Assembly (NCBI GenBank): GCA_018350325.1
Contig: JAEVLN010000002.1
Span: 3,064,295 to 3,128,294 of the forward strand
DNA length: 64,000 nt
Reading direction: 5' to 3'
Source of the DNA: Globodera rostochiensis
Taxonomy: Eukaryota; Nematoda; Chromadorea; Rhabditida; Heteroderidae
Below the pieces are notes generated by a model. It made no database searches, had not been told where the DNA came from, and saw nothing but the letters and a program-made list of their open reading frames with translations. A program made the position numbers and the translations under genes. Of this stretch, positions 1 through 10,425 are shown piece after piece. Each line of letters starts with the position of its first letter. The stretch's first letter is position 1.

Positions 1-205
1 CTACCCGATTGCGATCCCGCTCTCAACCAATGCCAAAAAGCTTATCTTTTATGTGTACAAAAATGTTATGGTATGGTCTTGGTAACAAAATTATAATTTC
101 AAAGAACAAAAATGGGTACAAACAAGGCACATGACAGTGTATTCCCAGTAGATATAGTACCGGTTTCAAATTTAAAACGTGAAAGGGGGCTGGGAAGACA
201 CTGAT

Positions 206-2587
206 TCATCTGAGGGTTTCGGTGGTGAAGAAGACGGTCGGGTAATCGAAGAAGCTTGCCCGTTTCCCCAACGCTAACACAGTGCACATTGACTCACCAG
301 GGTGCAGACGAGTCATCTGGTTATCACACGTCTAAAACCAGTCAATTTTTTCAGAAAAAAAAACGATTGGAAGGCCGTCAAATCCTCTGACCTGAACAAA
401 AAAGCTGATGTCCACGCCGGCCACATTTTTGTGTGTGTTCATAAATTTGTCACGGAGTTCCCTCACTGAAGAAAAAAAAGTCTTCCCCCAAACAGCACCC
501 ATCATCCCACGAAATGTGTTACCTGTCGCCCGATGCATCAGCTTCATTCGACAACGGTTCATGGCAGAACGGAGTTGGCCCAAAGGTTCCAGCTCAATCG
601 TGATCAGTCCCAGCTGACCGGTGTTTGCCACATATTCCCTCAATGCCGTTTCCATCGGAACCATACGCCTACATTTTTTACAATTATTCAGCTCTTACTC
701 GAATTCCAGTATTGTAGTAAAATGAAGCTCTCTCCCCCAATGACAGGAACTCATGGAATTGTTTTTTAGAAGGCCACAAAAAAAATCCAGAGACTGAAAA
801 GGAATTTCGAGACAATGTAAGTTTACCCAAAGTTGATGGAGCAAACAGCGATGGCATTTGATGGGAATGTGCGCAAAAGGTCATTTGAGGAAGGCGACGG
901 TGAGGAGGAGGAGGCGGACCAAACCCCAGACGTCTCTTCCTCAATGGGTTGGCCCAAAATGGTTGACTTTACAGTATGCGGCATGGCTAAACGACGGCTT
1001 CCGACAAAGAAGTTTCAAGTCGAAGTCGACGATATTAAGATGTATCTGATAAACCTACCAATGTTAGCTCCTTTGTTCGGTCGTCCCATGAATCCGTCGT
1101 CAACGACTTTGTTGAGGAGGTCGGTGTCCACGTTCACGATGAGACCGCCACGTCCCCGCGCGTTCTCCTCCCCATCGGAGCACGAATCCGAAGAACTTTC
1201 TTCGGACGATGAAGAAGAGGATGACAGATCAGAGGAGGAGGAGTCGCTATCGAAGGCAGCTGATAAAAGGTTAAGCGTTTCAATCCCGTGTTTAGCATGT
1301 TCTAATAAACCCCATTTTGATCAATCAAAAATTAATATTTAAGCAATTAAAAAATGCTTTGGGCTTGGTGTCTACCGCTTTCATTTTGATGTTCATCGTA
1401 AAGCGTCACTGGCTTAAGTTTGACGTTGGTCGTCTCAGTGTCAGCAGCGGCAACGCCGTTTTTTGTCACATGGCGGGAACGAAGACACGGTCTTTTGGCA
1501 GTACAAGCGTTGTGTTCGTTGCCCAACGGTGTTTTGTTTACTAAAAGAAAATAAGCACAAAAGCCCAATAAAAAAAAATTAGAAAATGGCACAATTCGTA
1601 GGAGCAAAAGGAACTAACTACCAGTCTCCACCCTTACAATTAGACAGACCTCCATTTGAGGTAACAACTGTAAATTATTTGGGTGAGTTAAGCAATGCAC
1701 ATTTAAACTACAAAAAAAGAACCTTTGGAAGACACTAAACATTATTTAGTCGGAGATTTTCAACAATTGGCTCAAGTCGGATTCTGCGGGGTGACTACGG
1801 CAAATTTACGAAAATTAAACCCTCTCATTGTCATGAGGAATTTCGCCACTACCGTTGGCAGCATTTTGCAGGAGAACGCGTGCTCTCGCCTGCTCCCGCA
1901 TTCCTTCTGCAATACTCCGCTGCAACGCGTCCACGGCGATGTGCTCGCGCCACTTCTGTGCCTTCTCGCGTTGCAACGCTTCGTGGTGCTGACGGTCAGG
2001 CCAAACCTTGAGAGCAAAAAAAAAAAAAGTCAGGGTGTTCTATGAGCAAAAAACGGTGGACCAACTGATAAATGGTATAAAAAAAAATTGAATTGTGCTT
2101 TAGCGCTGACACGAGCAAATAGTGTGCCGGAAATGTAAATTTTGACAAAAAAAAAACAGACATAAAGAATTTTTAAATGATTCTTCCATACAGTGTCGAT
2201 CAGTTTGTCCATGCTGGGATCAGCACGGAGATTGCGTTTGGAGATGAGCTTCTTACGACACGTCGGGCACTCTCTCTAAAAGACATAAAATGGATTAAGT
2301 CACCAAGTCGTTTTTTAATTACAATTAAAAACCGTTGGGCTCACATTTCCTTTGTAAATGGACTTTTGAATGCACTCGGAACAGAAGCGATGGAGACACT
2401 CCTAAAAGCTTCAAATTGAGAATGGTTCTTCCGGATTTTCGGTTGTTTTGCAATGGATGCTAAACGAATTTCAACGAGCGAATGCCAAGCAATTTACCGT
2501 GACCATTGTGTTCTTCAACAGATCCAAGCAAATGGGACATGAAAATTCAGTGCCAAGTGTATCAATCAGCTCAGACCGCTTCAGCAT
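206..2587 (-). CDS. spat-3: Polycomb RING1/RNF2-type E3 ubiquitin ligase
   Basis: Eleven exons in consistent phase: 2587-2498, 2401-2345, 2275-2192, 2006-1853, 1540-1376, 1259-1059, 986-827, 749-699, 668-523, 465-392, 331-206 (435 aa). A complete C3HC4 RING is visible near the N-terminus: C17, C20, C32, H34, C37, C40, C52 and C55, with the motifs CPICLDLLKNTM and CPTCRKKL. The RING is followed by a RING1-like helical segment, a Ser/Asp-rich linker (about 190-305) and a C-terminal RAWUL-like ubiquitin fold (about 335-435) containing LITIELEPLG and HRATVRELRDKF. RING1 proteins mono-ubiquitinate histone H2A in Polycomb complex PRC1 in the nucleus, and the RAWUL domain binds partners. The ATG follows an acceptor-like CAG with an in-frame stop just upstream, so a trans-spliced first exon is possible. 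The 749 acceptor lies far from its pyrimidine tract and is the weakest border. The nematode orthologue is SPAT-3. Confidence 0.85.
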
Positions 2588-3523
2588 ATGATCGTCTTGC
2601 CCTGTTTGCAGTAAATGTGGCAGTCGGTTCTAAAGAGTGGGTAAAAATCGCATAAAATGCTTTAAAAAAACCCTATCGTATTCCGTGTTTTCCTTCTGAT
2701 AAATGCCCTCAGACAAACCCGTCGTTGAATTCAGGGACATTGGCACAGGGAATAATAAAACAACGAATATTGCCGCAATAAACAGAATGATTTAGTTAAA
2801 GCGCAAAGACTGTCCTGCATGTACAAATCTTACAATTAGTGGGACATATACACTGACCCAAAAATATCTGAAATAACATTGGACCAAAAAATGGGAAAGA
2901 AAGCTTATTCACTATACAAATTCATCAGCAGGAATCTGAAATCAGAACGAATAGATTTGTGAAGGTGAAGGCGAGGCGGACGTTCTATTCATTTTTTCAT
3001 CGTCTTTTCGTTTAAATTTAATAAGTGCGTTTTGCCATCATTTCTTTTTGTTTGAGTTGTCTGGGGAAATAGAAATTATGCGGAAATTATTATGCGTTCT
3101 TCGTTTGTCACTGTTCGTTTCGCACTGAGTTTTTTCGTCTCTTACTTTTTTCGTCAATGAACTTTACGTTAATGACTTTTAGTCAATAAGTTCGGAAAAA
3201 GTGGTTTTTAGGGGGGGGGGGTTTAGAGGGCGTAGAATCCGAATCTGACCTCCATTTTGATCAATTCCGAGCCCCGGACCCGAATTTGAACAATTTCAAT
3301 GAAAGTTCAAAATTTCTAAAATCAATTTCGGCCTCAAAATCTTCAAAAAGCACCAAAATTGCACAAAATATCGGGCACCTTATGTTGTCCCTTTCAACCT
3401 TTGGGGCTTTGTTTAGGAGTTTTGTTTTAATGGAAGTTTAGGTTTGGATTATTATAATTAGAAATGTTTTGCTATTCTGTATTTTAGCTTGGCCAATAAT
3501 ATCGATCACTTCAGTCTTTCAGG
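2588..3523. other. Divergent intergenic region between spat-3-like and mut-7 genes
   Basis: About 940 bp separate two divergently transcribed genes and presumably hold both promoters. The sequence is AT-rich with a run of ten G at about 3211-3220. No exon could be supported on either strand. The + gene begins right after a splice-acceptor-like CTTTCAG, consistent with spliced-leader trans-splicing. Confidence 0.5.
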
Positions 3524-6500
3524 ATGGCTGCACTTGAGTGTGCCCCTTTGATTCCCAATGAGAGTTTGCGCAAGCCAGACAAGGAGAAAATGACTTTTCA
3601 GGATTGCGTTATAAAAATTAAAAAAACTTATGAGGTCCGTTTATGGGTCCTTTTTATCGCAATTAATAAATGCCTAAAAGGTTGGGTAGCGGGATTTAAA
3701 TCTGTTTTACCATTTCGTTTTATTTAACTTTAAAATGCTAAGTTTTGGGAAAACGACTTTTTTTTTGATTTGGTGGTTTATTTTATCGGGTTGAAATTGT
3801 TTAGGAAACGAGCAGAGCCTTTGACGCCATGGCCAAGTTTGATATAATTCAAAGCACGATGAAGACTTATTTCGACTCCGAAGATGCCAAGGATGTGTTT
3901 GAAGGTTTCCTGCATCTGATCAGATTTGTGAAAACGCTGGTTGTCGAGGACTTTGACCTGTCACTCGTGAAACTCGCTTTGCTCACCTTCTACGAATTTC
4001 AGAAGCACAAAACGGAGAAAGACCAGTCCGCCCCGTTTCTTTTTTCTGCACAGGATACTCTTCTTGTAAGCAATCTAACCACCTTTCTTTTCCGGACAGA
4101 ATTGTTGCTGTCCCAACGTTCTGAATTCAATGTATTTTTTAGTTGGACGCGCTTGAGCTATGTTTCCGACTTAAAGCTAAGCACATCGACGTTGTCGGCT
4201 CCGTGTTTCGTCTGAAAAACAAAGAAATGTTGGATATTGCTGTGAACCGGATCAACGAATTGTTCTCGAAAGACATTGCAAAGGCTGTCGCTTGGATTGT
4301 CTATTTGAATTTGCGCGACCATTTCGCTTTCAAAACGGTGAGGTTCTTTCTTGCCGAACAAATTGATCATTTTGTTTATTTAAACCTTCAAAAGGTCGTT
4401 TGTACGCTGATTCTGGAAAACCAAACAGCGCTGCTTTACCCGTTTATCGGAGAAGATCAGTACAGACGGACAAAGTTCATCCATTACCTGGACGAATTGA
4501 TTGGTGACGTGTTGCGCAATAGGATGCTGGGCGATGATTTGGAGCAGAAGATCGTCTCAAACCACAAGCATTTGGAGAAGGTCAGCCAACAACTCCCTCT
4601 GATTTATTTTTTTGATTGTACCTTCGATATTAGCCTTTAAAATGGGGGTGGGGTTCGAAACAAAAAAGTAATTCTCCAACAACCTAACGAGAGAAAAGCC
4701 GCAACCCGGCTTATACGAGTAAAACCTAAAGGCACTATTAGAGCCATACAGGTCGAGATCTCGGACCGAGATTTGTGGGAAACTTTGATCGTGCCTAAAG
4801 TCCGGGCTCAAGTCACGATAAAGATTTATGAAAGCAAATCAGTTCAACTTCTGAGCGCGGTACTTCAACGCGATTAGAAAATATGGAACACAAAAATGTT
4901 AAATAAATTTTAGCTCACACGAAAGTTTGTCAAGAATTTCCAAATTGCGGACAGTGAAGTGCCTAACCTGATGAAGCTCGGCACTCAGAACGCCTTGCTT
5001 TACAACCATTACCGGTGGCGTAAGCGTGAAATCTCATGGAGCCAATTTGAGGAGATTGCGCGCGTAATTTTACTTTTCTGAATTTAAATAGAATCTTTCT
5101 CTTTGAAGCATGCCATGATGCCTTGTCCAGACGTGAGAGATCGCTACTTTCGCCGTTTGTTCGACGAGGGTCTGCCAAGAGAAGCGTGCCACTTTGCGGA
5201 AGTGCTTGGAGTCAGCGAAGAACGTTATATCCCCCAACTGAAGCAGTTCTATCAGAAAAACCCAGACATAGTGGAGAGCATCCGTGGGGATATCATAAGG
5301 TAGGTACAGGCGGCAATACCATCTTTTTTTCTAGGAGCAATTTGACCCAATAGTCTGCCCCGGATTTCATATTAATTTGCCCGTTTCCTTTTCAGCAGCA
5401 TTGCCATTAGCAAGCAGAATCAGGAGTTGGAAGAGCAAAACACGTGCGAGCTGTATCCAGGTTACCCGATCATCGTCACCGACACTTGGGACAAGTTGGA
5501 GGAACTGATCGCACATCTTCGAGACGACGGAGAAGAGCTTTTTGGCATCGACGCCGAGTGGCGCCCTCACTTTCTTTCTGCCACAGAAAAGTGCGGTTTT
5601 CTTGTTCCTTTTAGATTCTATGGTGTAAAATTGTTATTCAAAACATTTAAACGATTGTTGCATCTACTCATTTAGAATATCGTTGATCCAAATCGCAACC
5701 ACCAAAGCCGTATTTTTGGTCGATGCTCTTTTGTTGGAGACGGAAGGGAGGATGACGGAAAGTCAGTGGCTAAATTTTTTCGACGCTCTCTTGTGCACTG
5801 AAGGCCCGAGAAAGATTGGTGGGTTTTGTTTATTTTGGGATAATTTTGAAGTTTATGTTCTTCATAATCTAGGCTACGACTTTCGCAACGACATGCGCGT
5901 CTTTCGCAGCACATTTCCTTTCATCACTAAGCTGTTCCCTTTGGTCAAAAATGTCCTCTGCATGTACCGATTGCTCTCCAAGGTCAAGATGTACCCTGAC
6001 GCATCCAGTGCTGTGTTCGACCGTTTGGACGTGGAGAGCCCGAGCAATTTGTCGCTGTCTGATGTCTCTGAATACTTTCTGGACATTAAATTGGAAAAGA
6101 CTGAACGGGAAGGCAATTGGAGCCTGCGCCCACTGCGACTCGAGCGTACGTAACTCATCCGAGATAGGGGGGGGGGGGCTTGAGGACCGGTCGAGAATAA
6201 CTAAGTCTCGGTGCAGAGAACGGGAAAATTGAGATTTTTTGGCTTTAATCTGGAGTTTCTTTGGGGGCTACGCTTTTGGATTTTTTGTTATTTGTTTTGT
6301 TTTCTGGGCACTTTTGTTGGCTATTGTTTTGCAATTTTCTAGCCTAAATTTTTTTTCAGAGAAAAAGTACGCTGCTATGGACGCGATTTGTCTAAATCGG
6401 CTCTTCCGAAAAGTTGCAGCAAAACTGATGACGCTGAAAAACAAAGAGCTTGCCAGCGCGTTGAAGCAACACGCGCTGATCAATCTTGTTGATGAACAAC

Positions 6501-8153
6501 CCGCCAAGTCACCGACAATCATTCCGCTGGTCAGCGGGCAGATGGTGCGCATCAAGGAGGGCGAGGAGGACTTCATTCTGAATGTGCAGGTGGGTGAGTG
6601 GCGAGAGTCTCGGTCATGACTTAAGTTTCTCGATGTTTTGGGTCTCTGAGTCGAACCACGGACACTAGTTTTATAGTTTTTGATCTTTGTTAAAAGAAGA
6701 ATTTAAATTCATTAATAATTTCTCCAGTTAACTTAAAAACATTAAGCTCGTTGGAATTGAAAAATAAACGCAATTCTAAAAACTTTTACATGTGCCACTT
6801 TTATACAAAATTTAGAAAGCTGCAAGAGAAATTGAACACGCTGCCCACGGGAATTTGCACGGCTTTAGATCCATTCGAGAAGTTCGCTTCATCGCCGATT
6901 CAATGCTTTTTGGTTTGGGTAAGCACTTGCGCAAGTGCGGCTTCGACACGCGGCTGATCGGCGAACGCGACCAAATCGTTGAGTTTTGCAAGCAGTCACA
7001 GAACAACGGCTTTGTGGTGTTGAGCACCGGCAAAGGATACAAACAGGTCTCCGTCCTGTCGGTTTTTGTCTTTTTTGGAGAACCATAGTGTGGTAATTCA
7101 GCTCGATCTCCAACTGCGTGGCGGCAGCCACGAGGTTGTGTGCGTGCCGCTGGCAACTGATGGCACCACTCCGCCCTCGCTGATGATCAAATATTTGTTG
7201 AACGAACTGCGCATTCTGCTCCGTCCTGAGGACATGTGGTCACGCTGTGTGGAATGCAACAAGCGCGCATTTGTCCGTCTCCCCAAACGGGTTGCGCAAA
7301 CGTTGTGCTACATGAACGCGGTCCGACACGGGGCGGACTGGTTGGACATCGATGAGCAGGTCAGTGAGCACTGATCAGCCTTTTGAATTTTCCGCATTTT
7401 CTCACTTAATAGGATTTGAAACAATGTGTAGACCAGTTGAAGGCCGAAAGCGTGCCATTCACGGCTGATCAGGACGACAATTACGAGACGCAACAGTTAG
7501 TCAAAAACGGCTGAATTGTTTGTAGATGAATCATTCATTCCCTCCCTTTCCACTGAAGAAGGATGTTGGATGCCGAGGCTGACGAATACATTTTGGTTGA
7601 GGACCAAAGCAACGAAATTTGTCTGTGTCGCAATTTCGCCGTTAACATGCTGTAAGTAATGTTTTTATATTCATATTTTGTTGGTGTTGTGTGTAGAGCA
7701 TGGAATTTTGAAAAGTTTTTAAACCGGACCGTACAACCCTGGCGTGACTTTATCAATTTGGATATCAACCAAAAACTTTTTGTTTTGATCTTTGACTTGG
7801 TTTGGGTTTCTTTCAGGGTTGATAGCCTCGCATTGTTTGGTTATCCGCTTTGTGAAATCGCTTTTTGGTTAATATGATTATACAACCGAAAATTTTCGGT
7901 TTGGTTTTGGGTTGCAGGTCTATCTGTTTTTTGCAAGGGTTTGGTCTAATGCTGAGTTCTTCACAATTTTTGACACCGTTGAAAATTGTTCTATTTAAGG
8001 AACCGTTTGGTGTTGGCGGATCAATGTTCGTCTCCAGTGCAGGTGCGTGTGGGGCTCAAGTTCAAGAAGGATACGTTCGACATGGACGGAATCCAGTTCT
8101 ACGCGTGCACTGAGTGTGGCCGAATGCAGCTGAACAGTGCAAGCAGTGAATGA
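3524..8153 (+). CDS. mut-7: MUT-7/EXD3-type 3'-5' exoribonuclease with Mut7-C domain
   Basis: Fifteen exons in phase: 3524-3634, 3805-4065, 4143-4337, 4395-4580, 4914-5063, 5109-5299, 5396-5590, 5676-5818, 5873-6145, 6360-6589, 6816-7046, 7102-7359, 7413-7495, 7562-7651, 8000-8153. The product is 916 aa, close to the length I recall for C. elegans MUT-7 (about 910). An N-terminal helical region is followed by a DEDDy exonuclease domain: Exo I LFGIDAEW near 415, Exo II GYDFRND near 478, Exo III YAAMDA near 572. A Mut7-C RNase-like domain starts at VRFIADSMLFGLGKHLR (about 665) and ends with a zinc ribbon (CVEC about 775, CTEC about 898). All expected catalytic acids are present, so the enzyme looks active. 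In C. elegans MUT-7 belongs to the Mutator complex that amplifies 22G siRNAs and represses transposons. The start was chosen because it directly follows an acceptor-like CAG. Confidence 0.92.
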
Positions 8154-8389
8154 ATATGACCGACCAATCGCTTTCAATTTTTTTTGTATGCTTTAAACTA
8201 CATCATTGCCTGTCTCTGCATCTACCTCGACATTCTTGCGCATTTTGCAAGTTTTCGTAAATTTGAAATTTGTGCTCCGGCTGAATCTCAGGAAGAATTG
8301 TATTTTTTGGGAAACTTCTACGTTATGTATTTGTTGTTAGTTATGTATTTGCATAAAACATTGGACAATTACATCCTCGAATAGTCTTA

Positions 8390-8395
8390 AATAAA
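8390..8395 (+). terminator. Poly(A) signal of mut-7
   Basis: AATAAA lies about 240 nt after the mut-7 stop codon, in an AT-rich 3' flank, and is the likely polyadenylation signal. Confidence 0.5.
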
Positions 8396-8866
8396 CAAAC
8401 AAAAAGGTTTACTATACGTGAGCAAAGCCAAATTTTATTCCCCTGTATCCGGGTCGGAAAATTGGCATTGGATCCCGGTTCCGATCTAAACAATTTCTAG
8501 AACTTACCTTTAATTTACGCATTTTTACTTATTGTGTTACCATTACTCTCCCTTTATTTCTTTTATCGCTTTTTCGGATCTGTTCAACCCTTTTTTGACT
8601 AATGTTTACTACATTTTGTTTACATTCCTTGCCCATTCTCCCCCCCCCCCCCAAATTGCCTCCATCCAACAGCATTGTTATACGTGTTATTGTGAATGAG
8701 AGAATGCGCGTGGAAGGCAAAAATTGCCTTTGTTTCGAGAATGCTGAAAAGGATCTTTGGTCCGCTAATTTCGGTTAGCATCACTCACTTTAACATTTAA
8801 TTAGCACACAAGGAAATTCTACAATTCCATTTTATTTTATTTTAGCCCAATTCTCTGCCATTTATT
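8396..8866. other. Intergenic DNA with C10 run
   Basis: AT-rich spacer with a run of ten C at about 8641-8650. An acceptor-like TTTTATTTTAG ends near 8845, just before the next ATG, and may be a spliced-leader acceptor. No exon was supported. Confidence 0.4.
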
Positions 8867-9703
8867 ATGTTGCCAGCTAAAATGATTTGGGAAAATGACG
8901 CGTATGATCGGTGGAACGATTTTAATGTACACATTTTCAGATATTTTTCAAAAATGTTTACCGCATTTTCTGTGCCATTTCTCGTAAACAACCCTCGATT
9001 CCTCCTCCCCTTTCGTCGGTTGGCTTATTTTGGGTCCATTCACCTCACAATAACCGCGTGCAGAGCAATCATCCGCTTCCTTTAAATCTCCAAACTCAAC
9101 AAAATACACAAAATTAGTAAAATGGCCTATTGGAATTTTCAAGGGTTGGAGGTGTAATTTTCAATTGTAAAGCTGGGACCGTGGTTACAACAAACAGATT
9201 TAGTAACAAATTTTCCGAATAAAAAGAAATCAAAATTTTGCAATCGACGGAAACCTCTACTTCGAATCTTTTCCGGAACTAAATTAATATTTAATATCAG
9301 GTGGCATTGATCATAGTGATTTGTGCCATTGGCTTTGTGCTGATTGCTTGTATCACAGCTGCTATTTGGTTTACAATGGCGGTAAAATGCAATGCATTTT
9401 TTACAAATTTAAAACCCTTCGGAGTTTAATTTTTTTTTTTTCTTAATTAGGCGAATGAATGTGTCTTTTGGTCAAAAAATGCATGTTGTTTAGCAACGCA
9501 ATAGAAAGGCGCAAATTCCTCGCAATTTGTCGCCTATGGACGGACGTGCTGGTCCCTATGTCGGCCGTCCGGTGGAGCCGAAGGTGGAGGAGGAGGGGCG
9601 TCTGGTGACGGACAAGGGCGAGCAGGACAAAGTGTACAGGGAATTGACAAAAGTGAAGACATTATTGCCTTGGGTTGCCACCAATGTTTTGATGAGTACA
9701 TAA
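8867..9703 (+). CDS. Small single-pass membrane protein, unknown
   Basis: Three phase-0 exons (8867-8926, 9301-9381, 9494-9703) encode 116 aa. A short N-terminus (MLPAKMIWENDAYDRWNDF) leads into one strongly hydrophobic segment encoded by exon 2 (VALIIVICAIGFVLIACITAA). A polar tail follows, rich in charged residues (KVEEEGRLVTDKGEQDKVYREL). The exon borders have GT-AG and one exon is almost exactly the membrane span, which supports a real gene. The first exon has no signal-peptide character, so a type III or type I orientation cannot be decided. I do not recognise the family; no function is proposed. It lies head-to-tail between mut-7 and the NADAR gene. The third exon could alternatively begin about ten bases later. 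Confidence 0.6.
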
Positions 9704-10425
9704 GTGCAAAGCATCACAGACAAATGCCCTCTCTAAACCAGAAAAGGGGTTGAAAAAGTTAGAAGGAATACACTGACAACAACTCAATAAACCGGGACAG
9801 ATGGCGGCAACCCATACAAACAACTTCAGACAGTGTTACGTTTACAACTAATTTAGCCAGGGCGCATTATCACCAGCGTGTGATATTGTTGTGACTGGAA
9901 TGGATTCGAAGTCGCGCTTCCACTCGCCATTCATTGACAACTTTTTTCCTATGTTTTTTCCCCGTTGGGTGCGATTTATTTTTTGATTTACGCAACATTT
10001 AATTGTTGAGAATTTAATAATTATAAAGCATTTGTCGAATATTTTTTAAATTTGAATCTCTTTTAATACATAATGTGCAGACCGGTTCCGGACAATTTTG
10101 GTTCAGATTGTTTAATGACGTTTATTCTAGACACAAAAACAACGTAAATAAACGGATTTATAAAGCAAAGTGAATTGAATGTGAAGAAGTGGTTGAAAAT
10201 CAGCCCTTTTATAGTCGTAGGCTTAAGTCGGCGCGACATAAATTTGAAACTTTTTACTTTTGGCCTTTTGTCTCTATTCAAAAATAATTTTATTAAACTT
10301 TTTACAAAAACAAAAGAATACCCAAAAAGGGTCTATTTTTGGTGTTTTTTTTGTCTATAATGTGTCCCATACGTTTCCCTAAAGCAGCAATTTTAGTCTA
10401 TTAGATTTTGTTTGCTCCTTTAATT
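9704..10425. other. Intergenic region, no gene seen
   Basis: AT-rich spacer between two same-strand genes. AATAAA at about 9787 fits polyadenylation of the upstream gene. No other exon or repeat could be supported. Confidence 0.4.

Noticed and set aside
836..1342. Plus-strand 168-aa open frame with an acidic Ser-rich C-terminus
   Set aside because: The minus strand here carries two phase-matched exons of the RING1-type gene, and the plus frame is their mirror image.
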